From contig NC_063168.1 of assembly GCF_023159225.1 (NCBI RefSeq), positions 41,405,562 through 41,469,561 of the forward strand: a stretch of 64,000 nucleotides of DNA, read 5' to 3'. Made by a program: the position numbers and the translations under genes. The stretch is from Perognathus longimembris pacificus (taxonomy: Eukaryota; Chordata; Mammalia; Rodentia; Heteromyidae). Numbering within the stretch: position 1 is the first letter of the stretch; every line of letters begins with the position of its first letter. Below are positions 46,501-57,990 of the stretch, one piece after another. The notes under the pieces were generated by a model. It was not told the origin of the DNA. It did not search any database and worked only from the letters and a program-made list of their open reading frames with translations.

Positions 46501-48055
46501 TTTGTATAAATACAAAGAGGCACTTATGCATTGCATCTTTGTGAATCTTTCCTATAAGTATCATCTTTTGGTCTCAATGTATGTATCTAGAATCTAGTGT
46601 AATTTGTCATATTCTATTACATTTTAGCTCTAACTTCCTTTCCTTCTCTTTAGTTATGGAAGACTGAGTAGAGAATATTTTGTCCAATGAGAGTTTGCAT
46701 TTTTATTATCTGTTCCATAGATTTCATAACAGAGTTGGCTCTGAGAACAGAAAATTGATCCCCTTTACTGAAAAGTCAAGAAAATCCTGTCTATCCCCAC
46801 ATCCCATGCTAGACTCTAAGACCTCTCCTGGATTACTGTTTTTCACAGATGTGAGGCAGAATCTGATCAAATTTGTATTAGCTCAGGCAAGACTATGCTC
46901 AAGAGCATCATGACCATGAGCTTAAAGGCAGGACTTTTATAGTGAGTGTCCTGAATAATTAAGAGGATATTTATTGAATGAATAAATGTTAAGAAAACAC
47001 TACAGAAAAATTTCAAATAACATAGTTAAATAATAATCATTATCTTATCTCAACATATTTAGAGGCTTAGATAAAATTTTAAATTTAACAAAGGGTAAGG
47101 ACACTTCCTCCCCAAAACCCCTCATGTTAATTTCATTTGAAGTAATCCTAACTTTATTGTAGCAGGTACTGCTAAGTAATAACACCAGTCAAAAGACAGA
47201 AGACACGTGAACCTCTATCTCCTGATCTGATAAACTAAGAAGGAAACTTTTGTGATACTCTTTCCAAAAATGTGTAACTTCTAATCTGACCATGAGAATA
47301 CACTGGATGAGCCCACATATAGGAAGAACTAGTAAGACAGAATAACTGGCTTTTCAATAGTGTCAAGATCATGGACTGCAAATGACTGAGAAAGTTTCAA
47401 AGAACAGAAAAAAGAGCCATACAACTAAATGTCCTTGGGAACCTTAATGGATTTTGAAAATACATTATGAAAATGAAATAAGGCTTGTAGATTGTGTTGA
47501 GTGATTCAGCATTGTCAGTTTCTATGTTGACACTGTGATTGTGTATGATATTAACATTAATAGAAGCTGGGTGAAGTATAGGTGAGAATTCAGTGATATT
47601 TTTGTAGCTATTTTGTAATTCTAAAATTACTTCCACTTAGGATTACAAATAAAGAGTAAGGCATATTTCATGGATTAATATGCATCCCAGCACTGAAGTA
47701 AACATATCTTAAAAGATGTTTTTGAAGTATCTGAGTAATGCTTTATACCTGTCATTTATCAATGCCACACAGCCGTGATGACTTCAGTAGCTCCCAGAGC
47801 ATTTCACACTTCCATACTTTCAGAGCTGTCATATGCACTTTATATTTTCAAAATGTATTTTCCAAACTGTCTTTAAAATACACATAATCAAATCAAGTAC
47901 TAATGAAGATTTTTCTTGGAAAGTAAATCTCCCTTAATTTTCATCCTATTCCTAGGATTTTTATTTTCCTTTTTGTGATAGCTTTAAGTAAAGTAGTTCT
48001 CTATCCCTAAATTGTATACCATTAACAAACTCTCTCTTTCTTTACTTCTATGCTT
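46501..48055. other. Unannotated sequence
   Basis: About 1.55 kb without a supported gene. 46960-46990 (GGATATTTATTGAATGAATA) may be the end of an old L2-type repeat. Confidence 0.35.
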
Positions 48056-48108
48056 GTGTGTATTTTTGCATGTGCACACATGTGCACACATGCACACATG
48101 GGACACAC
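48056..48108. repeat. TG/CA-rich imperfect microsatellite
   Basis: TGTGTGTATTTTTGCATGTG then CACACATG units directly precede the 3' end of the minus-strand SINE at 48110. Confidence 0.8.
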
Positions 48109-48109
48109 C

Positions 48110-48310
48110 AGGACTGGGGCTTCTACTCAGGGTCTTGTGCCATTACTTGGCCTTCTAACTTAAGGCCAGTGCTCTACCATTTGAGCTACAGCTCCATTTC
48201 TGATGGTTTTCTGCATGATTGGAGATAGCCAATTTCTGTCTGAGTGGCTTTGAGATCCCTGAATAGCTATAATTACAGACATAAGCCATAGCACTCATAC
48301 AAAATTTCTT
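48110..48310 (-). mobile_element. Composite 7SL/B1-headed SINE with Geo tail (old copy)
   Basis: On the minus strand: GGCTTATGTCTGTAATTATAG, AGGGATCTCAAAGCC, then a Geo monomer with GGAGCTGTAGCTCAAATGG, TAGAGCACTGGCCTTAAG and AGAAGCCCCAGTCCTGG. It is diverged. Confidence 0.7.
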
Positions 48311-50026
48311 ATTTGAATAGTTGTAGGTAAGATCTTTGCATTTGCACCATGAAAGATTGGTTTTAGATTTTTTTCTCATTTTTTAAAATATATTTTTATT
48401 GTCAAATTGAATTACAGAGAGGTTACAGTTTCATGCATTAGGCATTGGATACATTTCTTGCACTGTTACCTCGTCCCTCATCCCTCGTCCCTTGTCCCTC
48501 TCCCCCCTCCCTCTTTCCCTTCCCCCTCCCCTCTCACGAGTTGTTCAGTTGTTCAGTTCATTTTCATCAAACAGTTTGTAAGTATTGCTTTTGTAGTTGT
48601 TTGTCTTTTTTTACCCTGTGTCTCTCGATTTTGGTATTCCCTTCCAATTTCCTAGTTCTAATGCCAGTATACATAGTTTCCAATATACTCCGATAAGATA
48701 CAGAGATAGTGTAGGTACAACCACAGGAAGGTGATACAGGAATATCATCAATAATAGAGGCTACAGTTACATATGGCACGTTGAAAGTATTTACAACTTT
48801 GATATAACAATCGTTTCCATAACATGGAGTTCATTTCACTTAGCAACATCTTATGCATTCACAAGGGTATAGCTATTGGGCTCCTGTGATCCTCTGCTGT
48901 GCTAGCCTAAACCTGTGCTAATTATTCCCTATAAGGGAGACCATATAGTCTGTTTCTTTGGGTCTGGCTCACTTCACTTAGTATAACTTTTTCCATGTCC
49001 TTCCATTTCCTTACAAATAGGGCAATGTCATTCTTTCTGATAGAGGCATAAAATTCCATTGTGCATATGTACCACATTTTCCTGATCCACTCATCTACTG
49101 AGGGGCATCTGAGTTGGTTCCAGATTCTAGTTTTGACAAATTGTGCTGCGATGAATATTGTTGTGCTGGTGGCTTTAGTGTGATTATGTTTGTGGTCTTT
49201 TGGATAGATACCCAAAAGTGGGGCCGCTGGGTCATAGGGGAGTTCTTTGTTTAGCCTTCTGAGGAATCTCCATACTGCTTTCCAGAGTGGCTGAGCCAGT
49301 TTACATTCCCACCAACAATGAAGTAGGGTTCCCTTTTGGCCACATCCCCTCCAACAGTTGTTATTGTTAGTTTTCTTGATATAGGACATTCTTGCTGGGG
49401 TGAGATGGAATCTCAATGTAGTTTTGATTTGCATTTCTTTTATGGCCAGTGATGTAGAGCACTTTTTCATATGCTTCTTGGCCATTCTCATTTCCTCATC
49501 AGAGAAGTCTCTTTTTAACTCTCTAGCCCACTTGATGAGGGGGCTATTGATTCTTTGCGGTTTTGTTTTGGAGGAAGGTAATGTTTTTAGTTCTGCATAT
49601 CTTTTAGATATGAGGCCTTTGTCTGTTGAAAGGCCAGTAAAGATCTTCTCCCAATCTGTGGGCTTTCTGTTTATCTTGTGAGCTATGTCTTTTGCCTTGC
49701 AGAAGCTTTGTAGTTTGGTGCAGTCCCATTTGTCCAAACTTTCTTTGATTTGTAGCCTTTCTGGTTCTTTGTTTAGGAAGTTCCGTCCAGTGCCAAGGAG
49801 CCCAAGTGTTTCTCCTACTCCTTCCTTTAGTGTTTTCAGGGTGTCTGTTTTGATTTCGAGATCTTTGATCCATTTGGAATTGATTTTAGTGCAGGGGGAT
49901 ATAAATGGATCTAGTTTTAGTTTGTTGCATGTGTTGAACCAGTTTTTCCAGCACCATTTGTTAAAAAGGCTATCTTTCTTCCAGACTATAGTTTTAGCTC
50001 CTTTATCAAAGATTAAGTAGGTGTAG

Positions 50027-50664
50027 TGTAATGCCCAGATTTTTAAGGCCCCCAAAGACAACCATCAGAGTCCAGAGTCAAAGCCAAACCGCAAAGGTTG
50101 TTTATTATGAGTTTGAACCCGGTCCCCCTGCCCCCCTCCTCCCCCCCCCCCCGCACACTCATTGTCAGTGACGCTGAGAGGCCCCAAGCACAATTCCAGC
50201 ACAACTTTTATAGACAAGTACAGGGAAGATGAGGAAGACCCCTGGTTACAAGTACATGATTGGTTGACATTTGCCCTAGTTTACTGGTTGCCTCAGGATT
50301 GGCCTGGGTGTTCCCACCGAAGCATGGGTCAGATGGCCTTAACCCTGGGGGTGGGCCTCCAGGAGTGGTCACATAGCCACATTCCTGGAGCCAGCCGGTT
50401 CCTACCTCCTGGTCCGGGCCGGGGTCTGAGATCTGATACTTGGTTATGTCCAACCTTGAGTGGGCTTCGGGCGCGGACAATTAATCATGTCCCTGCTCCA
50501 GATAGTGCCCAGATTCGGGTGTGTGGGGGAGCATGTGGTTACGGAGCAGCTATAGGAAGACTGCTGGTATTTCTCCACTTCCCCATGGGTTAGCAAGCAA
50601 AGTTACAGAAGCAAAATAGCTGTTAGGGGCATAATCATCACAATTTTATTCTCTATGCTCTTCA
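50027..50664 (-). repeat. 3' LTR of the nested retroviral-like element
   Basis: 638 bp, TG...CA on the minus strand (starts TGAAGAGCATAG at 50664, ends GGGCATTACA at 50027). The TATA box TATAAAA is at 50207-50213 and AATAAA at 50101-50106, the expected U3-R-U5 order. A long C/G homopolymer-rich tract (50120-50153) accounts for much of the length difference from its partner. The two LTRs differ at scattered positions, implying an old insertion. Confidence 0.93.
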
Positions 50665-50676
50665 TTCCCCCCTTTC
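50665..50676 (-). promoter_or_regulatory. Polypurine tract
   Basis: Minus-strand GAAAGGGGGGAA directly before the TGAAGAG start of the 3' LTR: the expected plus-strand primer site for reverse transcription. Confidence 0.85.
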
Positions 50677-53094
50677 AAGTGAACCTTTATGAGCAATCTT
50701 GGATCTTACATACTGGAGTCTCTAATTTCAGGGTCAATGGGTTGGTATTGGGCTCTAAGAACCATGAGTTGTACTGTGCTAATCCTATCCTTAACAAAAA
50801 GCAGCTAACTTATTAATAATACAGGGTCCTATAATCAGGACAAGAATAATCACACACAAGGGTCTGGTCACAACTGAAAGTTTATTATGGTGGGGCCATG
50901 ATCTCATGACTCCAGTAGGAGTAATAATAGTCACCAGGGGATTTACAGTAGCTCATTCCCAAGCCACCAGACCACCCATAGGTAGGGTTTATGAGTGTCT
51001 ACTCTCTCTCCCTAGCTACAGAAGCACCAACCATATATATCAGGCCTAGCAAGGTAAAGTTAGCCAAGTCCATCTTTTGGTACACAGCCTCTCTTGTGCC
51101 ACCAGGGTAGAATGTTCTCTCTCACTGCAAATGAGTCCACAGGCTTCAGTCATCCAAGTTTCCTTGTCGGTGGTGCTTTACTCAGTTGGTAGTGGGTGTG
51201 GCTCAGGAGGAGGTCCAGTCTCATAAAGGGCCCTTAGATTGGGCCAGATCTCTTGTTGGTCCTGCTATAGGGCTCTGAGTCGGGAGGGGGGGGGGGTAAA
51301 AGCTCATAACAAATGCAATTGCAAGTTAGGAATTATGGGATTGGGATGCCAAATCTGATCCTAAGGCTACATATGAGTAAATCCAGGCTTTACATACAAA
51401 ACCATCTTAGCAAGGGAATCAAGTAGTTAAAGATACATGAGATCTTTCTGGTTAACATTTAGATGACATCACCCAAGTCCCTTAGCCCTGCAGATGCAGG
51501 TACAGACAAACATAGTTTTACACCGAAGTCCCAATTCTGACCCTATTTATATTATAGCCAATTTGATTACATACCAACTTTATTCATATGCTCTAATTTT
51601 AAGACATACTGATACCATTTGTTACATACTAAAACTTTCTAGGGATTGTCTTTTTTACTTTTAACATGCCAAAACCTTTAATCTAAAGGAAACATTTTTG
51701 TTTCCCCAATTTTTTTTCCTCTAAAGTAAAATTTAATATATCCCCACTCACATCATCTTTTACTTCCTCACGCCATCAGCAACTTACTGGAACATTTTGT
51801 GATAATTGACTGTTTAAATCCCTTTTCTTATCCAGAGGAAACAATTTATCCCTTTCTCCAAGGCTTTTTATACTAAATTTCCTCTTTACATTTTCTGGGG
51901 CGTCTTTGCTGCTAGAGTTTTAAGGTTGGCCAGTGGCATCTGTAAGATCCACCCCCAGGAGGGCTCCATGAAGATGACCCCCAGAAGTTTAAATCTCTGT
52001 CCAGCTACCTTGGTAACTGGCACACACCTGATGGCAGTTACCTTCCTCTCTTTTCTGAGGTCACATCCTACTCCATCTGGACATATTTTAATACTCTTGG
52101 ACACCCCTCCCACCCCAGGCATTGCCTGGAAGTGACTCTCCAGCCTGTCATTCATGCTTTGAATTTAGCAGCAGGCCAGTATGCTTGAAAATTTCTTACA
52201 ATATTCAATTTTTTTTTCAATAGAGCTAGTTAACTCCAGTCAAATCAAGAATGTCCCCCCAAAATTTTAGTTTAAGCAGATCCAAAGCACTTTCCAGCAG
52301 AAATCAGCTGCATGTGATAAGAGTCCCATCTGAAGATGTAGATTCTTCCAGATGACTGTTAGGCTCTCCTTGATCCTCACTCAAATGCAATGGGCAGGGG
52401 CCATGGTGGTGTCAGGTAGCAGTGGCTCCCAGTGGTTCCAGAAGAATGTCACACCTTCTGCTGGGTTACCTGCAACTGTCTCCAAAGACTGGTTAGAGAA
52501 GCTTAACCTAAAGCCTAACTTTAGTCAAATTTCCTAGTATTTTCCTGATTTCTTCTTAAGCACACTAGCTTTTGTAGGCTGGTACACCATTAAATGTCAA
52601 GACAGCTTTAGGTAATCAATGGCCCTTGGGTCATTTTGCCAGGGAAATAAGTTTAAATCAGATATTTTCAATAAGGCTAGGATTTTTTTTTAAACCAACA
52701 TAGAAGGCTTGGCCTGTAACCATTTCTCACAAGTGCAGTCTCTGTATACTGTTACCTCTGTTTTCCATGCCTCTCATCTATCCTGCCTCATCTTCCCCAA
52801 AATAACTCTGGTCCCTCGGTCCTAAGGGGGGGCTGATGGGCAAAGATCATCCATCTTCTGTAACTTCTTCAGGCTGACTCAGGGACGTTGACTTACCTCT
52901 CCAGGAATCTATAATTTTATTCTACTTTACCAAGGGACTGCAGGACCAGATGTCAATTAGGAGCTTTACTCCAAACTGGAAATTACATTTAACATTTTAA
53001 CTTTTAACTATACAGACTTCTTTTTGGGCTATCTCAGTGTACCTTTAAACATTCCAGTTTGTAAAAGCTTTTTCCTGATTGGCTGGGGAACTGA
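50677..53094 (-). other. Internal region of the LTR element, no recognised genes
   Basis: About 2.4 kb. The longest frames (for example minus 51886-52155, 89 codons) show no capsid, protease, polymerase, integrase or envelope features I recognise. A G-run at 51281-51295 is simple sequence. It may be a captured non-viral segment or a fully decayed retroviral interior; I cannot distinguish these. Confidence 0.55.
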
Positions 53095-53166
53095 TCCCTG
53101 GTGGTCTAGTGGTTAGGATTCGGTGCTCTCACTGCCACGGCCTGGGTTCAATTCCCAGACAGGGAA
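53095..53166 (+). tRNA. tRNA-Glu(CTC)-like sequence at the LTR-element PBS
   Basis: 72 nt with TCCCTGGTGG at the 5' end, an A box (TGGTCTAGTGG), the anticodon loop CTCTCAC (anticodon CTC), a T arm with GGGTTCAATTCCC and the 3' end CAGGGAA. The T stem keeps pairing through a paired C-to-T/G-to-A change. The anticodon stem has a C-A mismatch and G-T wobbles, and acceptor pair 7-66 is G-A. It is followed by CCA (53167-53169), which animal tRNA genes do not encode, so it was copied from a mature tRNA. On the element's own strand it is an extended PBS. Pol III boxes look usable and TTTTT lies at 53185-53189. Function as a tRNA is doubtful. Confidence 0.85.
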
Positions 53167-53169
53167 CCA
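53153..53169 (-). promoter_or_regulatory. Primer-binding site (tRNA-Glu)
   Basis: The minus strand reads TGGTTCCCTGTCTGGGA immediately after TT beyond the 5' LTR end. TGG complements the tRNA CCA, and the rest complements the tRNA-Glu acceptor and T stem. Confidence 0.9.
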
Positions 53170-53171
53170 AA

Positions 53172-53796
53172 TGTAATGCCCAGATTTTTAAGGCCCCCAA
53201 AGAAAACCATCAGAGTCCAGAGTCAAAGCCAAACCACAAGGGTCATTTATTACGAGTTCAAACCCGGCCCCCCACCCCCACACTCATTGTCATTGATGCT
53301 GAGAGGCCCCAAGCACAATTCCAGCACAGCTTTTATAGACAAGTACAGGGAAGATGAGGAAGACCCCTGGTTACAAGTACATGATTGGTTGACATTTGCC
53401 CTAGTTTACTGGTTGCCTCAGGATTGGCCTGGGTCTTCCCACTGAAGCATGCATGGGTCAGATGGCCTTAACCCTGGGGGTGGGCCTCCAGGAGTGGTCA
53501 TGTAGCCACATTCCTGGAGCCAGCCGGTTCCTACCTCCTGGTCCGGGCCGGGGACTGAGATCTGACACTTAGTTAAGTCCAACCTTGAGTGGGCTTTGGG
53601 CGCGGACAATCACGTCCCTGTGCCAGATAGTGCCCAGATTCGGATGTGGAAGGAGGAGGGGGGCGTGGGGTTACAGAGTAGCTATAGGAAGAGTGCTGGT
53701 ATTTTTCCACTTCCCCATGGGTTAGCAAGCAAAGGTACAGAAGCAAAATAGCTGTTAGGGGCATAATGGTCACAATTTTATTCTCTATGCTCTTCA
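53172..53796 (-). repeat. 5' LTR of the nested retroviral-like element
   Basis: 625 bp, TG...CA on the minus strand, homologous along its length to 50027-50664. The TATA box (TATAAAA) is near 53332-53338 and AATAAA at 53246-53251. It is followed by TT and the PBS, which marks it as the 5' LTR and fixes the element on the minus strand. Confidence 0.93.
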
Positions 53797-56369
53797 GTAG
53801 TTCTGTGGATTCATTTCTGGTCTTCAATTCTGTTCCATTGGTCTTCAGGCCTGTTCTGGTGCCAATACCAAGCTGTTTTTATTACTATAGCGTTATAATA
53901 CAGCTTGAAGTTGGGTATTGTAATTCCTCCAGCACCGTTCTTTCTGCTTAGGATTGTTTTTGCTATTCTGAGTCTTTTATTGTTCCATATAAATTTCTGG
54001 ATTGCTTCCTCTATTTCATTAAAAAATGGTGTTGGGATATTAATGCGTATTGCATTGAATTTGTAGATCGCCTTTGGCAATATTGCCATTTTGAGTTTAT
54101 CAATCCTCTCCATCCAGGAGCATGGGAGGTTTTTCCATTTCCTTAGTTCTCACTTAAATTTCATTTTTCATGTTTTTAAAGTTCTCATTGTAGAGGTCTT
54201 TCACTTATTTAGTTAAGGTTATTCCTAGGTATTTTATGTTTTTTTGACGCTATTGCAAAAGGAGTTGCTTTCCTGATTTCAGCCTTGGTCTCGGGTCGTT
54301 AGCACAGAGAATGGCCATTGATTTTTGAGGGTTTACTTTATATCATGCAACTTTACAAAGTTTTGGATCAGCTCTAGTAGCTTGGAGGTAGAGTCTATGG
54401 GGTTCTTTAGGTATAGGATCATGACATCTGCAAAGAGAGAAAGTTTAACTTCATCTTTTCCTATTTGGATCCCTTTATATTTTCTTCTTGCCTAATTGCT
54501 CTGGCTAGGAACTCTAGTACTATGTTGAAGAGAAGGGGAGAGAGTGGACATCCCTGTCTTGTTACTGATTTTTAAAGGGAATGGCTTTAGTTTTTCACCA
54601 TTTAGAGTTATGCTTGCTGTTGTTTTGTCATAAACTGCCTTGATTATATTCAGGAATGTTCCCTGGAATCCCAGTTTTTCCAGAGCTTTTAGCATAAATG
54701 GGTGCTGGATTTTATCAAACGCTTTCTCTGCATCAAGTGATATAACCATGTGGTTCTTTACCTTGCTCCAGTTGATGTGGTGGATTACATTAATTGACTT
54801 GCGTATATTGAACCAACTTTGCATCCCTGGGATGAATCCACTTTGATCATGATGTATGATTTTTTTGATGACCTGTTGAAGTCGATTGGCCAGAATTTTG
54901 TTGAGAATTTTTGAGTCTATATTCATCAGGGAAATCGGTCTATAGTCCTCTTTCCATGATGCTTCCCTGCCTGGTTTTGGGATGAGGGTTATAGTGGCTT
55001 CATAGAATGTGTCTGGTAGTGAACGTTCTCTTTCGATTTCATTGAAGAGTTTGAGAAATATTGGAGTGAATTCTGTTTTGAAGGCCTTGTAGAATTCTGC
55101 AGGGAACCCATCTGGACCAGAGCTTTTCTTGGCTGGGAGATCACTTATTGCCTTTTCTATTTCATTACTGGATATGGGTCTGTTTAGAAGCTTTAAGTCT
55201 TCATGGTTGAGTTTGGGGATATGAATTTTTTCTAGGAAATCATCCATTTCTTCCCAGTTCTCGAATTTGTTGGCATAAAGGTTTGCAAAATAGTACCTAA
55301 TTATGGTCTGAATTTTTATTGTTTCTGTGGTGATGTTACCTGTTTCATCTCTTATCTTATTTATTTGAGTGTGCTGCCATCATTTTTCAGTCAGGTTTGC
55401 TAGGGGTCTGTCTACCTTGTTGATTTTTTCAAAGAACCATCTCTTTGTTTGTTGATTCTTTCTATGTTTTTTCATCTCTAATTGATTTAATTCTGATTTG
55501 ATTTTAATTATTTGCTTCTGTCTATTGATTTGGGGTTTGGCTTGTTGTTCTCTTTCAAGGAAGTTAAGGTGCTTCATTAAATTACTGAGTTGCTGTTTCT
55601 CCAGTTTGTTGGTGTATGCACTCAGAGATATAAATTTTCCTCTGAGTACTGCCTTTGCTTTGTCCCAAAGGAGCTGGTACTTTGTGTCCTCAACTTGGTT
55701 GAAGTCCATAAACATTTGAATTTCCGATTTAATTTCTTCAATGACCCACTCATGGTTCAGCAGTGCAGTGTGTTGTTTAGTCTCCATGAACTGTAGGATT
55801 TTCTGTGGTGGCTGTTTGAGTTGGGCTCTAATTTTATTCCATTGCGGTCTGAGAGAATGCAGGGAATGGTTTTGATACTTCTGAATTTGTACAGATTTTT
55901 TTTGTGTCCTAAGATGTGATCAATTTTGGAGAATGTTCCATGTGCCACTGAGAAGAATGTGTATTCTGTTTTGGCAGGGTGGAATATTATGTAGATGTCG
56001 ATTAAGTCTAGTTGGTCTATGCAATTGTTTAGTTCTGTGGTTTCTTTGTTCAGTTTTTGGCTTGTTGATCTGTCCAGAGGTGACAGTGGAGTGTTAAAGT
56101 CCCCAACTATCAATGTGTTTGGGTCTATGAGTGTTTTTAGAGACAATAGTGTTTGTTTGATGAAGTTGGGTGCTCCTGTATTTGGTGTGTAGATATTTAG
56201 GATGGTTATATCTTCCTGTAAGAGAGATCCCTTTATTATAATGTAGTAACCTTGTTTGTCTCTTCTTACCTTTTTTAATTTGAAGTCAATTTTGTCTGAT
56301 ACTAGGATTGCAACTCCGGCCTGCTTATGGGGGCCATTTGCTTGATATATGTGATTGCAGCCTTTCACC

Positions 56370-56590
56370 ATTCTTTTTTTTTTTTTTTTTTTTTTTTTGC
56401 CAGTCTTAGGGCTTGGACTCAGGGCCTGAGCACTGTCCCTGGCTTCTTTTTGCTCATAGCTAGCACTCTGCCACTTGAACCACAGCACCACTCTTGGCCA
56501 TTTTCTATATATGTGGTACTGAGGAATTGAACCTAGGGCTTCATGTATACGAGGCAAACACTCTTGCCACTAGGCCATATTCCCAACCCA
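56370..56590 (-). mobile_element. IDL-Geo dimeric SINE nested in L1 ORF2
   Basis: Minus-strand left and right monomers with a poly-T of about 26 nt at the low coordinate. The duplication TGATTGCAGCCTTTCACC (56352-56369) and TGATTCCAGCCTTTCACC (56591-56608) has one mismatch and is L1 EN-region sequence. A long frame of 266 codons at 55757-56557 fuses SINE and L1 sequence and is not a gene. Confidence 0.95.
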
Positions 56591-56899
56591 TGATTCCAGC
56601 CTTTCACCTTAGAAGATGTTTACTTTTGCTGGATAGATGAGTCTCTTGGAGGCAGCAGAAAGATGGATCTTGATTTTTGATCCAACTTATGAGCCTATGT
56701 CGTTTGATTGGCGAATTAAGTGCATTAATGTAGAGAGTTAGGATTGAGAGATGATCATTTGTTCCTTTCATTATCCATATCTTGTGAAAGGCTGAGTCTT
56801 CACATTTGTTGATCTGTTATTCTGGTTTACTATTTAGGGTTCATTTCTCTGTCTGCATTGGGTTCTTGATTATTTTCTCTGTATAGTACAACTTTGAGT

Positions 56900-57990
56900 A
56901 TTTTTTGTAAAGCTGGTTTGGTGGAGATATATTGTTTCAATTTTTCCTTACTGTGGAAGACTTTTATTTGACCTTCAGCTATGAATGAAAGTTTAGCTGG
57001 GTACACTATTCTTGGTTGGTAGTTACTTTTATTTAGGGTTTGGCATACCTCATTCCAGGATCTCCTTGCTTTCTTGGTCTCTGCTGAGAAGTCTGGGGTA
57101 ATTCTGATTGCTTTTCCTTTATATGTGATTGTTCTCTTCTCCCTAACAGCTTTAAGGGATTCTTTCCTTGGACTCTACTGATCCTGTTTTGATCACAATG
57201 TGTTGGTGGGATATTCTATTCTGGTCTGGTCGGTTTGGGGTTCTAAATGATTCTTGTATCTGTATAGGCCTTTCCTTCTGAATATTTGGGAAGTTCTTGG
57301 CTAATATTCTGTTAAATAGGTTGCCTATTTCATTAACTTCTTTCTCCTGGTTTTCATCAATACCTATTATCCTTAAATTGGGCTTTCTGATTGTATTTTG
57401 AATCTCCTGGAGCAATCTGTTTTGTCGATTGGATTGGTTTTGTATTGATTTTTTATCTTTCTCCATAGATTCTAGGGAATCTTCAGTTCCTGAGATTCGA
57501 TCCTCTGCTTCAGTTAGTCGGGATTTAGGCTAGCTACTTGATTTTGAATCTCTTTTTCTTTTGACTGGTCTTTCCTGATGATTTCCATGTCATCTCTTAG
57601 GTCCTGTATGGACTTCTTTACTTCATTAACTTCATTAATTTGGTTTTGAGTGTTGTCTCTCAAATCTTTTAGCTGGGTAGCTATTTTTTCTTTTGACTCT
57701 TGAATTTCATTTATCTTTCTATTTGTGGATGCCATGAAATTCTCCATTAATTTTTGCTTTGCCTCGTCATGCTCTAGAATAATTGACTGAAGAGATTCAA
57801 ACTTTTCATTTATCATGTTTATCAGTAGACTTTGTAAAGCATTTTGGGGGTCTCTTCTATGTCTTTGATTGACTGCTCTGCTTCCTGCTTGTTTTTGAGT
57901 GGGGGATAAGACTTCATTGTTTGCCATCTTTCTTGTGTTTCTTCTGCCCATTTGGATTGGGAATGCCAATCTACAAGCACCTGTGAGCAC
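56900..57990 (-). pseudogene. L1 ORF1 pseudogene
   Basis: The N-terminal frame (57514-57990, 158 codons) holds MGRRNTRKM and a coiled coil (SKEKIATQLKDLRDNTQNQ). A stop near 57514 separates it from a second frame (57152-57466) containing the RRM start KPNLRIIGIDENQ and NFPNIQKERPIQIQ. A third, C-terminal part continues to about 56900 in another frame. The protein would be a trimeric RNA-binding chaperone, but the breaks make it a pseudogene. The upstream MLTGACRLAF is probably UTR read-through. Confidence 0.9.

Larger units (their letters stand above)
50027..53796 (-). mobile_element. Non-autonomous LTR retroelement nested in L1 (tRNA-Glu primed, ERV1-like)
   Basis: Two LTRs flank about 2.5 kb of internal sequence, with a 4-bp duplication GTAG (50023-50026, 53797-53800). 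Next to the 3' LTR is a polypurine tract (minus-strand GAAAGGGGGGAA at 50665-50676). Next to the 5' LTR, 2 nt away, is a PBS matching tRNA-Glu. A 4-bp duplication with tRNA-Glu priming fits class I (gamma-like) elements. I see no gag, protease, RT or envelope motif in any frame, so it presumably moved using proteins from another element. It splits ORF2 of the host L1, so it is younger than that L1. Confidence 0.92.
48922..56760 (-). pseudogene. L1 ORF2 pseudogene (EN, RT, C-terminal Cys region)
   Basis: ORF2p supplies the endonuclease and reverse transcriptase for target-primed insertion. EN is at about 55830-56760, split by a SINE; GDFNTPLS and SKIDHILGHK are visible, but the SDH catalytic triplet reads SDR (H to R). 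The linker is 55380-55787. RT is at 54400-55247, with [17 protein letters not shown] and [13 protein letters not shown]; the FADD motif near 54440 reads FADV. The frame shifts after the GEKLKPFPL stretch. A thumb-like part is at 53811-54113. After the LTR insertion, the C-terminal part (48922-50020) has CWRGCGQKG and HCWWECK. The 379-codon frame there starts in LTR sequence, so its first residues are not L1. Confidence 0.93.

Noticed and set aside
48922..50061. 379-codon frame as a possible intact gene
   Set aside because: It is the C-terminal end of L1 ORF2 with its first dozen codons contributed by the inserted LTR.
53095..53166. A genuine host tRNA-Glu gene
   Set aside because: The CCA is present in DNA, the sequence lies exactly 2 nt from an LTR end in PBS orientation, and stem mismatches are visible. 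A primer-derived copy explains all three.
53079..53357. 92-codon plus frame across the tRNA and LTR
   Set aside because: It translates the tRNA and antisense LTR; there are no protein features.
55757..56557. 266-codon frame as a novel fusion protein
   Set aside because: It joins an antisense-inserted SINE to the L1 EN region. Read-through across the SINE is fortuitous.
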